Shown here in pieces: positions 41,521 to 54,249 of a stretch of DNA of 64,000 nucleotides; the stretch's first letter is position 1, and every line of letters begins with the position of its first letter. Made by a program: the position numbers and the translations under genes. Source of the DNA: Anaeramoeba flamelloides (Eukaryota; Metamonada; Anaeramoebidae); NCBI GenBank assembly GCA_027625915.1, contig JANTQA010000070.1, positions 9,615,001-9,679,000 of the forward strand, given 5' to 3'. The notes under the pieces were generated by a model. The model had not been told where the DNA came from. It ran no database searches and saw nothing but the letters and a program-made list of their open reading frames with translations.

Positions 41521-43494
41521 TTGTTTTTGTTAAGTCAATTCAACAAAAAAAAACCAGAAAAAAAAAATTAATTAACAAAAAATAATTTCTAAGTGGCAAT
41601 TTCAATGTTGAAAGGGCTTTTGATAATAATTTTTAAATAAGCATTTTTGAGTGATATCTTTTAACTTTTGAGAAAATTTTTTTTTTCTTTTTTGTCTCTT
41701 TTTTCCACAAATTGAAAGTTGTTTTTTTTCTGAAATCTTAACTTTATTATTGTTATCCAGGAGTCAATTAATTTTAGATTAATTCTTGGTTTTTTTCTTT
41801 TAGGGTTAATGATCATTTATTTCTTTAAAACTAAAGTTTTTGTACTCTTTTCTTTGAAAGTGAATTTCTTTTTGTTTATCAACTTGACAACAAAAATAAA
41901 AAGAAAAAAACAACTATTTGTGTTTGATAGAATTTCCTGACTTGGTTTTCAAATTGGTGATAGGACTCAACTTTTTCATGTTATTTTGAAATTACTCTCA
42001 ACAGATTTTTTTTTATCAAATCAATAAAACACTTCAAGTCAGTAGAACTCTCTTTGTTTGTTAATAAATAAGGTACAGTTGGATTTGCGGGTTTGTTTGA
42101 TTGGGTTTGGTTTTTTACTTACAAAGAAAACCATTTTCCAATTTCAATACCTGATTTCTGTTTTCCTTCACCAGAGAATTGTATTTGAAACAGACAATAC
42201 TTTTCGAAAAAGAACACACTCAAACAAAAAGAAATTTTAAGTTTAAATCTCCAGATTGGATTGATGTGATAAAAAAAGAAAAAAGGGAAATATTTTTTTA
42301 CTCAAGTAAGGGACAATCACCCCTTGAAAATAAGAAAAAAATAATTGTATGACTTCTTTAGTTACATCTAATTTTTTGAATTCTTTTCTCAGCATAGAAC
42401 AGTAATTAAAAAGAATGGAAGAGATATATTTGATCTATCAAAATAAACGTTGTATTTAGTTGCTTTTTGATATCTTCTGGGAAAGGATAGGTTATAAAAG
42501 TATAGTTTATTGATTTATGGGTTTATGTTATAAAAGAATTCTGAACTTAGGCTTGAAAGGTTGTCTTTTCATTTTGTAAAGGTATACTGAGTAATTCTAA
42601 TAAATTTCAAAAAATATTTTGTTCTATTTCCATTTTTCAAATCTTTGAACTGGTTCTTATCAAATAGTCCAGGACAAAGAAAATTTTGAAGAAAAACCTA
42701 ATTTACAGAGTTTCTTGTAACTTGACTTTATAAAATGCTTTATTCAAAGTTGAGCATAATAATTTCAAAAAGGAAAATCAAGTAAAAATTTTCAATCATT
42801 TATTAGAATTTAACAGTATGTGATTTTTTATCCATAAATTAAAATAAATTTTATTTTCAATTTATTATATTTTATTAGTGTTTTTTGGATATACAATTTT
42901 TTAGTCCATTATAAAACCTTACTCATCAAGTACTTATCAATACTCAGAAGAAGGTATTTATTGAATAAAGTTTTTATTAAAGTCAGCTATTAGTGTCTTT
43001 GTACCAATAACTTTGTAAAATTTCAATAATTTCCCCTTAAATTAAAACTATTGTTGATTATTACCTTATAGTATTTTTGGTTATTAAAATAGAAAAAAAA
43101 AAATAAAACAGAAAAAAAATCAAAAACATCTATAAAATTGAAAAAAAAAAATTATTTTAATTTTTGGATAAAAAATCGCATATACCTTTACAAAATGAAA
43201 AAATAACCTTTCTAATTGAAGTTTAGATATCATTTAGAACTTTACAAATTGATTAATTGAAACTGAAAACAAATTTCATTTTCCCATTTTTTGAATTTAT
43301 CAGTATAAAGGAAAATAATTAAAATATATCTCTTTTTCAAAAATTGTGACACCTGAAATAATAAATTAAAAAAAAAAAATTATCCTTTAGTATTGAAGAA
43401 CAATTAATAACTAAATATGATTTGTAATTCACTTTTAAGTCATTCTAAATCTATAAAAGCCTGATATATTAAAAATTAAAAAAAATAAAACCAA

Positions 43495-43920
43495 AAACTA
43501 AAAAAAAGTGAGTCACAATTTTTGAAATGAGCATTACAGATTTTTTATTACTGAACTTTCACTGAAAAAAAGTTGAACAACAATATTTTTTATGAATAAT
43601 TTAATCCATTTTCAAAGACATTACATTCTCAATTTTCTTAGTGATTATTTGTCTTTTCGAAGATCTCTTTTTTTTTTCCACATGATCTTTTGAAAAAAAA
43701 AAAAGAAAAAGAAAAAGAAAAAAAAAGAAAAATTTTTCAAAAACAAAGAAAAAGAAAAACAAAAGAAAAACAAAAGAAAAAAAAAATTTGAAAAAGCAAA
43801 ACTAAAATTTGAAAAATTAGAAAAAATGATTCTGATCCAAAAATTTGAAAATAGTTTTTGTTAAGAATACTGGAATAAACCCTCAAAACAACTCCCATTA
43901 ACATTATAAAGTGAGTCAAA
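43495..43920. repeat. Dispersed repeat, family H, copy 2 (inverted)
   Basis: Complement of 13690-14100: AATGAGCATTACAGATTTTT, GATTATTTGTCTTTTCGAAG, ATGATCTTTTG and a long GAAAAA purine tract (43695-43795). The 60-codon frame at 43737-43919 is part of this repeat. Confidence 0.6.
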
Positions 43921-43972
43921 ATTTATGAAAAATAGTTTGTTTTATATTGCAAAAAGAAAAGAAATTAATATA

Positions 43973-44169
43973 ATCAGTTCCACTTTTAAGGTACAAAATT
44001 TATAACGAAATTTAGGGCACAATAAAAATCTCAAATTAAGTAACAAAATTTGTAATTTTTTTTTAAAAAATTTATTTTACTAGAATTTGAATGTTGTGCC
44101 TTAATTTGAGATTTTTATTGTGCCCTAAATTTCGTTACAAATTTTGTAACTTAAAAGTGGAACTGACTG
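43973..44169. mobile_element. MITE, family D, copy 4, nearly perfect hairpin
   Basis: CAGTTCCACTTTTAAGGTAC on the left and TTAAAAGTGGAACTGACTG on the right, TA-flanked. The inner arms AACGAAATTTAGGGCACAAT / ATTGTGCCCTAAATTTCGTT match exactly. It is the best-preserved member of the family here. Confidence 0.85.
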
Positions 44170-44253
44170 TATATCTTTATGATTATGTAAATATAACTCA
44201 TTATGAAATTGGATAAATAATTCATATTATCTTTTTGTTTTTTTTTTTTTGAT

Positions 44254-44355
44254 TTACAATACGTTGTCCTCAAAATTTTCACGAACAGTTAATAGTTGGT
44301 TCAAGCAGAGTTCTTTTATAAAGATAAACTTATTATTCTGGAAAAAATTGTTCAT
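44254..44355 (-). other. Short coding-like frame, possible lone exon
   Basis: ATG frame of 33 codons (KFIFIKELCLNQLLTVRENF, then EDN) with a GTATTG donor-like site at 44262, just before its stop. No adjoining exon was found. It could be a gene remnant. Confidence 0.2.
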
Positions 44356-44879
44356 TTGAGGAAAAAAGTTGCCAAATTGGTTTTAATTGTAAAATAGTAG
44401 ATAAGGTTCCCATTTTTAAATATATTATAATGTATTTTCCCCTTCATTTGAAAACAAAAACCAAACCTAAAAATTAGATTTTATATTAGAATCAAAATGT
44501 AATACAAGACATCATCAATTATACCAAAAATATAAAAATTTTTAATTTTGAAAATTTCCGATTTTGATTATATACCTTAGAGAAATTGAATTGTATATGA
44601 TTTTTTTGTTACTATGATTCTGTTATTCATGCTAAATTGGCTTGAAGATTTTAACAATATGTCTTAATCCAGTTTGAGGAACTTGGGTTTCATTTATCTT
44701 GATTGATCATTGATAAATAAGTAAAAAAAAAAGTTTTTGAAAAATAATCCTTTCCACTGCAATTTTATAATCAAAATTAATTTGCTATTTTTTTTTAAAT
44801 TGAAAATTATTTTCCAGAATAGCTAGATAAAATTATTTTATCGTATATAACTTTTAACTTATTAATATTTATTACTGAA

Positions 44880-45735
44880 ATTTCAAAAAAATGTACAAAT
44901 GTGTTTTTTTTTGTGATCCCATCTCCAAAATTTTTAACACATCGATAATTTGTTTGTATTGATCTTTTTTTATTGATTTTTAGTTTTGTGAGCCATTGTA
45001 ACTTATAAATAATTGTTAACCTCTCAATTAGTTAGATATTCTAATTTTGTATTTTTCCTAATAATTTAACACAGCATGCCTACATCAATAGTTAAAATAC
45101 ATGGATGATTTTTTTTTCACAACAACTGTCAATTTTAAATTATATATATATTAAAAAAAAAAAAATAAATCAAAAAATATTTTGTTACAAAGTTGACAAA
45201 TATAAAAAATTACTCACTTTCAACACCTATCCTTTGATTTATTTTTCTAGATGAATGTTTTTTACAAGAAATTTTTCAATTGTGAATAAATATATTAAGA
45301 AAATATTAAAAACCCCAATTAAAAATAAAGTTTAAGATTGTAAAAATAAACTGCAAAAATAGAACCAATGACCAAAAAAAAAAATTATTTCACTCAAACT
45401 CTAAATTTTAATAATTTTGGGATACACACATACAAAAATATACCTTTTTTATTTATCTATTTTGAAAAGAGATATCATAATATATGATATTGGAACTGAA
45501 AACAAAAAATAAATTATTATTTTAGACCAGATCCTCAGACTTATTGGAATAACTAATAATTGTTTTTTTCTTTTGTGTTTGGAAAATATTTTTTTTTCAA
45601 GTTAAAACAAATGCATAAACAATTCACAAAAATCTGGAAATACTGCTATATAATAAAATTTAATTTCCAAAAATTGAATTTTGTGTGTGACAAAAATTTT
45701 GAAGTATAGTTTATCCCACAAAAGATTTTTAATAA
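44880..45735. repeat. Fragmented family L repeat, copy 3
   Basis: Two blocks match the family L 3' half: around 44950-45070 (GTAACTTATAAATAATTGTT, AATTTTGTATTTTTCCT) and 45655-45715 (TTGAATTTTGTGTGTGACAA, AATTTTGAAGTATAGTTTA). They are separated by unrelated AT sequence. Confidence 0.45.
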
Positions 45736-46168
45736 AATTACAACCAAACATTATAAGAATTCTTTTTATTATTTAAGAATTAGATGAGTTTTTTAATTTA
45801 TTAAATAAAATATATCTTGTAAAAAAATAAAATGATTTTAATTTTTTTCAAAAAATAAAACAAAATAAATGAAATTCAAAAATTAAAAAAAAAAGTTTTT
45901 ATTGCAAATTGAAAAATCAAAATAATTATATTTCAATCTAAAATAACAGTGATTTCATATTCAGTGTTAATTCACTTCAATTTAAATCAAAATAGTTACA
46001 AAATTTTAAAATGGATCTTTTCTTTCTTTTTCTGCTTTCAATTTCCTCTTTCCAAAAATATCATTTTCTTGTTGATCAAATTCAATTTTTTAAAAATAGA
46101 ATTTCTATTTTACCAAATTGTAAAAAAAAAAATGACAAAGCATTATCTGATTAGAAAAAGCTTGCGGT

Positions 46169-47811
46169 TCAAAAAAAAACATGAATTTGAAAAGATGGAA
46201 ATATGTGTTTCACTTTAAGAAAGATTTGGGAGTCCTCGATTCTGTCTAACCTAAAAATAAAAATAAAAAAAAAAAAAGTATTTTTGATTGAAAAAAACCA
46301 TCAATTTTCTTGAAATTAACTTTTGTGAGTGAAACGGCACCAAATATGAGACATACTGTAATTATCAAAATCAAATTAATACAAATTATGATCTCTTCTA
46401 TGGCAAGGGAAAAGAAATATCTTTGGATCAAAAATCATACACATTTTGTCAAATATATAATTTACCAACCTAAAAAGTGTGTTATTTCCTTTCTATTAAT
46501 ATCTGAATTGATAATAACGCTTTCAATCATCAATTGGTGTACCTTAGAATCTGAAATTTTGGAAATTAAAAAGTCTATTTTGCCTTTCAATATTTTGAGC
46601 AAATCCTCATCGTTTTTTTGTTCTGGGTAATTTTCTACAATTAAGTACACAACCGAATTGGCTAAATATTCGACACTTTGATAAGAATGGAAAAATTCTT
46701 CAATAATATTCTCGACGTTTTTAATTTGCAATTGCTTCTCTGAAACTATTTGCTTGATTGATTTCTTTCTTTTTGACTTTAAATTATTCTTGGGCTTTGA
46801 TTTGCTACCTTTGCCGTTGGGCTGGAAATTAATAAACATCCTATCTACCAAATTGCAAATCCAATTTTCAATAAGCTCCTTTATCGAGCTTTCGATGTCA
46901 CTTACCGTTGGGTGCAATATCAATAATTTTGCCATCCCGACAGCAGTGCTCCATTGAATGTCAAGATTCCCAAGGAACAAAAATTGCGGTATGATTGTTA
47001 AAAAATTGTGAGCCTCCGAGTCCTCGTGTGATACGATGGGGATCGTTAATAGGTGTGGGTTTATTAAAAAGCAGTCAAAGAGTGTTTGCAGGCAGAGGTT
47101 TCTTAAATCAAATTCTTCAAAGAAGAGCATCCTTTCCATGATCGGCAAAAAGCGAGGACCCAGCTGGCAATTTGGTACCTTTAAAAAATGGCCAAAGAGG
47201 GTTGCAGCCAAGGTACGATCGGTTATTTGAGTGGACTGCAATAGGGCCATTAACAGCTTGACTAACGTTGATTCCATAGACAAGCTTCCTTGAAACAGAT
47301 CTGTAATTTGCTCAATCTTATACCCTTCTTTTAAATTTAAGATCCGCGAATCCTTTAATGTTACAACCCTTTCGCTACTTGTAAAATCCTTATTGATTAA
47401 CCACAAAATTGCCCTTTCATCGTGAACGTTTTCTAGAACATACCGAAACAGAATTCGTAAATCACTTTGCGAACGAAAAACTGATGGCTTTTCTTTTTTG
47501 ATGCTTTCAAACATTTTTGTTAAGGAATTATCATTTTGAAATTGATACGCCTTTAACGCTTCGTCACCAATTTCTCGATCGCTTGAGAAACCATACCGCA
47601 ACAAACACGGTATCGGTTTGCTGTATGGTAAGATCTGACAGATTTTGAAAACTGACTCCAAGACAGTTTTTTTGTTCCCAAACTCCTTTGAGATCGTCTC
47701 TAATTCATCAGGTTTAGGGATCACCTCTTCGTCAACAAGCACAGATGGTGTCCCTTCTAAAGATAATTCTTCTAAATAGAGCCGAAAAAGACATACATAG
47801 GCATCGACCAT
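46169..47811 (-). CDS. HEAT-like alpha-solenoid protein, weak resemblance to condensin subunit 3 (CAP-G)
   Basis: The main exon 46466-47811 encodes 448 residues of helical repeats. A stop (TGG TAA) appears exactly at a G|GTAAAT donor. A good acceptor (TTATTTTTAG at 46251) then leads to a GC-richer exon (WLDRIEDSQIFLK...), so I prefer a spliced 475-aa product ending at 46169. Unspliced, the CDS ends at 46462. The segment RFLPIMERMLFFEEFDLRNL, CLQTLFDCFLINP resembles the Cnd3 domain (Pfam PF12719) of CAP-G/Ycg1. The following GMAKLLILHPTVSDIESS fits the same region. A basic stretch (KSKPKNNLKSKRKKSIKQ) lies near residue 340. CAP-G is usually 900-1000 aa, so this would be only a C-terminal half. 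Other HEAT proteins remain possible. Confidence 0.7.
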
Positions 47812-48014
47812 AATGTTGAAATTGCTTTTACAAATTCTTTTTTAGAGTTTTGTCGAAAAAAAAAAAAATAAGAAAACTGAAAAAAATAAATTCAAATAAT
47901 TTATTATTTTCTTCAAATACTGATTATTTTCCAAAACAGAAATTGAAAATTTTGACTCTTAATTTGGTTGGTTTGAGACAAAGATTAATCTTCAAAATCT
48001 AAACAGAAAAAAAA

Positions 48015-48630
48015 ATATTTTCAATTGTAGAAAAGTTTAAGGTTGACAATCCCTCAAAGTTCAAAAAAAATTATCATATGTTGCATGTGGTGAATTATTA
48101 TTTGATTCTTAACAAATCGATCTTGAACTTGGTGTGGGTTTTAATAGTGGTTCAAAATAAATATTTTTGACAATTTATTTATTTTTTACTCCTAATATGA
48201 ATTGCACAATCTAAGACGAGGTCAGATTGGTAAATTAATAGGTAATTAGAATGAATTTTAATTTGAGGGTTGTCGAAGAAATATAAAATTTACTTTTTTG
48301 TCAATTAACTTTTTTGAAAATAAAATTTTTTTTCAAAACTACAAATAAAACAAATAATAAATAAAAATTTCAATCAACAACCCACAAACCACATTTTTTA
48401 TATCACTTGACTACCAATCTATTAACCTTACACTCTTCAATTGGGATTTCGGATAAAAAAAAAATAAATAGACAAAAATTGCCATTTTGAACCACTATTA
48501 AAACTCATACCAAGAACAAGATCGATCAGTTTTGTATCAAATTAACAGTTGCTAAATCCAACATATGGTAATATTTTTTTGAACTTTCAGGGATTGTAAA
48601 CCTTAAACTTTTCTATAATTGAAAATGTTT
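48015..48630. repeat. Palindromic repeat, family C, copy 3
   Basis: The left end TTTTCAATTGTAGAAAAGTT TAAGGTTGACAATCCCTCAA is answered by TTCAGGGATTGTAAACCTTA AACTTTTCTATAATTGAAAA at the right. A second arm pair is GTGTGGGTTTTAATAGTGGT / ACCACTATTAAAACTCATAC. The fullest copy for defining family ends. Confidence 0.75.
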
Positions 48631-50062
48631 TTTTTGTGTTTTCATAGTACCTACATCTACGAAAGGTTACACAAAATCTTAGTACTCAACTTGATGGTTT
48701 TAAACAGTAAACAACTACGTATTAATAATAAATTCTCATAAACTTGGAGAAATACTCAAAAAATTTTTTTTAGTTTCAAGAGTAGTTTCACTGATGATTT
48801 GTGCAAAATTAATATATGGTGTAATTTTTGTTTAGAAATATTTGTGATGTATAATCTAAATGGCTCTATAATAATCTATTATTTGGTAAAATTTGAGAAT
48901 AAAGTATAAAGATACTTTTTGTGATTATTTTTTAAGATATATGACTAAACCCTTTCACTTTATATTTTCTAAATTTATTTATATTATATTGATAAATTAT
49001 TTGAACATCATTTACTTAAAAAATTTATCCAAATCCAACTGTACCGGAGATATCAAAAAAAAAAATTGAACAATAATTATTTTTTTTCGAAATTCTATTT
49101 CAGAAAAAAGAATGGTATGTTTCTTTAATATTTCTTATCTAAATTTTTATTTAATAGGGTTAAGCTTTTCAAAAGTAATTCATTTTAGTGGGTAATACAT
49201 TTTTAATATTATTATATAAATTTTATGTTTATTAATTAAATTTATTTTTTACTTTGAAATGTTTTAATAACTTATTTATTATTAATTAAATAATAGATTT
49301 TTGATGATATCGTCTATTATCATGATATTAACAATTAAAATTGCAATAATATTTAAAAAATTGTGATTATTCTTGATTTATCACGAAAAAATCATAAAAA
49401 ATCACGATATTCAACAATATCTCGATAAAATAATTATAACGAAAAAATGAAAAATTATTTTTTTGAAATCACCTTAACGGACTAGTCTCTATTAATTTTT
49501 TTTTTGACCAATAAATAAATAAGGAATCCTTATATTGAAATATGTTTAAAATTGATAAAAAAAACAGATTTTTTCAATATTAGAACTTTTCGTTCTTATT
49601 TTTTTTTTAAAAATTTTACAATTAGTCAACAAAAGTGAATTTTTAAAATTTTTTTTTTAAAAATATCTTTAACGAATAAAAATTTTTTGATTAATTTTGG
49701 ATTTAATTATAGTTTCAAAATTAATATTTATTCTCATTTTGAAAAACGAAAAAATAAATTTAAAACTACTGATTATTCTCTCTTTCACTTTTTTCATCCA
49801 ACTTGGATCTATAAAGAACTCAATTTGTTTTATCAATAATTACTTTAAAAAAAATAGTTCTTATTTTTTTTTTTTTTTTTTTTTACTCTGACAAAAATTT
49901 TTGGAATAATAATTTGGGAACACTTAAAAAAACTTCAAATTCAACAAAAAAAAAAGAGTGTAAACTCAAAAAGTATATTCATTAAAAAAAAAAAGAATGG
50001 TACAGTAAAAGAAAGAAAATCTTTTATTTTGAGTAAAGTATATATTGCATATTCTTTTCGAA

Positions 50063-50170
50063 TCAAACTGTTTTTTCAGGCAAATCCAAAAAAAGATTTT
50101 CTAGTTTATTTTTCAAAATATTTGCTGTACGTCTTCCACAAACACAACAAGGTTTTGCTTTCTTGCTCAT
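50063..50170 (-). CDS. Possible 35-aa Cys-containing peptide or first exon
   Basis: From ATG 50170: MSKKAKPCCVCGRRTANILK, then a Lys/Leu-rich end. The local G+C is higher than the surroundings and the ATG follows a long T-rich tract. KPCCVC recalls the N-terminus of the copper chaperone COX17, but the second CX9C half is absent. A GTACAG donor-like site within it suggests it could be a first exon. Not assignable. Confidence 0.27.
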   Translation of the reverse strand: MSKKAKPCCVCGRRTANILKNKLENLFLDLPEKTV

Positions 50171-51862
50171 ATTTTTTTTTATTTTTTTGTATTTTTGCGA
50201 AAAGTTGAAAAAAAAGGCAACTTTCAAAAAAGGGAAAACAAATGAAAAATTTTTTATTTCTATAAAAACAATATCCAAATTTAACAATTTTAATTTTGGA
50301 GATTTCATTACTATACTAAGAAGTTTTTCACTTTAGTTTTCAAATCTAAGTAATTGGTCAAAAAAATTTCTAAATCTCTATTAAATCCACAGAACAAAAT
50401 CAAATAGAAATTCGCCCCTTAATCAAATATATTAATATTTAAATAAATATGAGAAGTTCAAGATAATCCTAGATTAATATATTTAAATACCAACTAAAAA
50501 ATGGAAATTAAAAAAATGAAAAAATTTGATCAAGAAATAATAAAAAAAAATCATCCAGATATTGATCTTATCAGTGAACTATGATTTAATTACTTTTCCT
50601 TTATTGGTTTTTTTTTTTTTTAATTCGAATGGAAATATTTTTTGTTTGTAAAATATTTGATGAACCAAATTACTTGCTTATTCATCAAGAATGTTCCAAA
50701 ATTAATTATAATTAACTATTTTCATTTAATTCCTCGAATTTAAGTTTTAGAAAACAAGGTCTTTTTTGAATTCCTCTTTCAGAAATAAAGATTCATCGAA
50801 TGTGTTTGTTTGATTTAATAATTATTTATTTTCCTTTAAATTGAAGACTCAAAATAATTCTGATTTCATGGTTTCAATTTTTTCTTCCAATATATTTTCT
50901 TTTTTCTTTAGGAGACTCTTTTGTAAATGTTTTTTGATTCCGAGAATTCACCCTCTTTACTTTAATTTTTGAAATAGTATTCCTTTGTTTTGGCTTGGTT
51001 TGATAAAAATATCTGGCAATTAGAATTTTGAAAGAAATTTGTTGAAAAATGTTTTGGACAAATAATTATAAATACTACTGGGTTGAGAAATTCAAATGTT
51101 ATAACTTGTTTAACTCATCCAAATTAAGAAGATAAAGAAAAAAAAACTTTGAAAATAGGCTTTGGTCATTTTTTTTTTTTTCATTTTTGATTTCAACAAA
51201 TTTATCTGGAAAGGTGATTGTTCTTTTTTGGTGTTCTAAAAAAAAGAAAAGATTTGTTTCAAAGACACACACCTTCTCATATCTTCTTTTTTCGTTTATA
51301 ATATGATTAATTTCAAATATCCCAATAAACGCAATTCGAGATCCAAAACCTAATTTAATAAAACCACAAAATATAATCAAAAAAAATTATCATAATCGAA
51401 AAATTAAAGATTAAACTCTGGTTTACTTTAGGTGCTCGTTTTCTTTTCACAAATAGACTAGTGAATGGTATTTTAGTTTCAAAGTTTCAATATCCCATGG
51501 CACTCAAAAAATCATTTTTCAGTTTGTTGTCACAATTAAAATTTTTCAAAGGAGTAAAAATGTACCTACTTCCTTAATTAATAATCATCTAAGTACTTTG
51601 ACAAGACAAAATAATAATTATTTAGATTTGATAAAGATACAGTATTGTAAATTTATTATTTCCTATTTTGGGAATAAATTAAAAAAAAAAACAAATAATT
51701 GGATTCAAATAATTATTGTTAATTATTCTTTGAAATTCATCAGATGATTTGATTAGATATTAAAATTAATAATCACAAAAACAAAATATTTTGAATGAAC
51801 TTGTTTTATTTATTTTTTAAATTAAATAAAATTAAATTTATTATATTTTTGCTCAATCAATA

Positions 51863-54216
51863 TTATAATTCGCCTTCTTGACTATTTTCGTCAAAATCAC
51901 TATTAGAAAAATTGTCTCCAAAATCTGTATCTGAGCTGCCTGAACTTTGTGATCCTGAATCAAATATTTCTTCATCTAAATTTGTTATTGAAGAATAAAG
52001 ATATAAATATAAAATATAAATTTAAAAAAATATTTAAAATTATTAATAGACAATATAAAACTCAAATAAAAATATTACAATGAATATAATCATTTGATAA
52101 AAATTTAAGTCAAAAAAAAAAAGTTATTCTTATTATTGAATATAATTAGAAATGTAATTTTTCCATTCAAATAAAATTCAATCAGTACCGAGTATCTAAA
52201 AACAAAAATAATTCAATTTTTGAAATGTTTTTTTTTAAAATTGCCTTTTATTAAAAGCTCGACAACTTTTGTTATTATATTCTTTCTATCAAATATGAAA
52301 TTTTCACTCGAATAAAAAAGGAGTCAAAAAAGAAATTTTTTTTTAAAAAAAAATATTTTGTAAAGTTGTCAATAACTTTCTTTTAAATTCTCTGCACTTC
52401 TTTAGGGACTAATCGTATCAAGCCGAAATGAGACTGGTTATACTATCAATTTCAAAAGTTAAAAAGTTGTTGGTAGATTACTGAAGCGAGAAATGATTCT
52501 TGATATCAGTTAATGTAGTCAATATAAGAGTGTTGAGACACATTAACAAATGCAGAGATGAGTTGAAATGTAGTGATTTGACAACTATTTTGATTTTTTT
52601 TGAAATTTAATGAGATATCCAATTGTAAATTGAGTGCCTGATAATCCAGGTTAATGTATGAAAAAACAAGTATTAATCACAATAATAGTTTTTACAATTT
52701 TCTCTTATCATCAAGATTTTTATCTGATTAAATGTTTTTTAGATCTGATGTGAAAAGTTTGACAAATTTTTGGATTCAAAGCAAGTATTTCATGGGATCT
52801 CAATATCAAAGGATATCTTAATTGCTTTTATTGATTTTACTGGATAAAACATACTCTGGCAAATTATTCTTTGGTTTTAATCTGTTTCTATGATTTCTGT
52901 GATTTCTTCTTTTCGTTGAAATGTATTTTGATTTGGGTGATTTCTGTTATTCTTTGAATGTATATTATTAAAAAAAATGTTTTTCTTGTTTTCTTTTTTT
53001 GCCTCATTTTAGACAACAATTGAACGATCAAGATCTTTAATTGTTATTTTTGTAAACTCTATATTTTCTTCTTTTTCTTTCAAAAACTTGTTCCAAGCCT
53101 TATTTCTCCTGTCAATTCTTGAATCCTGATAAGTAAGCCAAATTTCAAAATTAGAGGCAAACTTTTTTTTTATTATTTTTTTCTTTTTTCATTTGTCTTT
53201 TAAAAAATAAAATGATTATACTATATTTTTATTTACTTATCTAAATTGGTTATTATCTCTAAGCACTTTGGTAACAAACATTATTATTCAAAAAAAAAAA
53301 TTCTACAATTAAACAAATTTTTTTCTGATAAAAAATTTGCCCCTATTTTTGTAATTAAGCTTATTTTTATTGGAGTATCCTTTTATGGACTCTTCAATCA
53401 ATTGTTGAGATTACATTATTTTAACTTTTTGTGAAATTAACAAATGGGTCAGAGTGAGTAAAAAAAAATGACTATTAAGTTTTTTTCGGTAAAACTTTTA
53501 GAATAAACTCTTTTTCAGTCAAAGCGGCCCGGTTTTATTGAAGAAATAGAATATATTCTATGAGTTTAATCCAGAATTCTTCTCAAAATAAATTTTCAAT
53601 TTTTTGATCAAAATCATTTATTCTGATTTAGTAATTTTTTTTTTGTAATTTGCTTTTTTTTTTACTTTTTTTTCTTTTTTATTTTTAAAATTTAATATTT
53701 GAAAAAAAAAAAATCCTTTGAAACTCCAAATTAACATTAACAAAATTGAGGCTTTTGTATTTTCTTTTAAAATTCATACACTTATTATTAAAAAAAATTA
53801 TTGTAAACAATTTTAATTTCCTAAAGAAATTGAGAAATTTTGCATCAAGACATTCGAAGGAAAGTTTACCAAAAAATTTTTAAAAATTTTTTTTTTTGAA
53901 ATATAGAGTTTGTTAAGGCTCTTCTTTTATGAATCAACTCTAATCCGAAATTTATAATTTCTCTTATTTCTAAACAATTGTATGTTTGGTTGATTCTTAA
54001 AAAAAAAAGTAAATTTTTCATTTTTAATCTTTCCTCATGAGATGAAATATTCAGAAAGAAATTTTTCTCAATTAAAAAATTGGTGACCTCTTGATTTTTA
54101 AAAAGAATTTCGTTTTAATAAAATAAAAAAAATAATCGGAAAATGTAAAAAAATTTAAACAAATAATTACTTTTATCATCAAAGTCATTATCATCCAAAG
54201 GTTCATCAAATATATT

Positions 54217-54249
<33 letters not shown>

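Larger units (their letters stand above)
41521..46168. other. Intergenic, repeat remnants
   Basis: Holds family H copy 2, family D copy 4, fragments of family L (44880-45735) and one doubtful 33-codon frame at 44254. A short minus-strand segment near 42140-42200 (FQIQFSGEGKQKSG ending at CAG|GTATTG) looks exon-like but has no partner. Nothing else is supportable. Confidence 0.5.
47812..51862. other. Intergenic, AT-rich, with family C copy 3
   Basis: Holds the family C palindrome (48015-48630) and a tiny frame at 50063. It also holds a minus-strand open stretch at 51099-51380 (GFGSRIAFIGIFEINHIINE...) that has no ATG and is Phe/Lys/Asn-rich, which I do not call. 48.7-50.0 kb is featureless AT sequence. 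Confidence 0.5.

Noticed and set aside
50063-50170. COX17-like start (KPCCVC)
   Set aside because: The second half of the CX9C motif set was not found in any downstream frame.
51099-51560. Minus-strand frames with LDLELRLLGY, reminiscent of ribosomal protein S9
   Set aside because: The resemblance covers only a few residues, needs a frame change, and lacks the conserved remainder of S9.
52380-52640. GC-richer patch in EAF intron 4, possible RNA gene or LRR fragment
   Set aside because: No snRNA, snoRNA or tRNA boxes matched, and neither strand gives a frame with splice sites.
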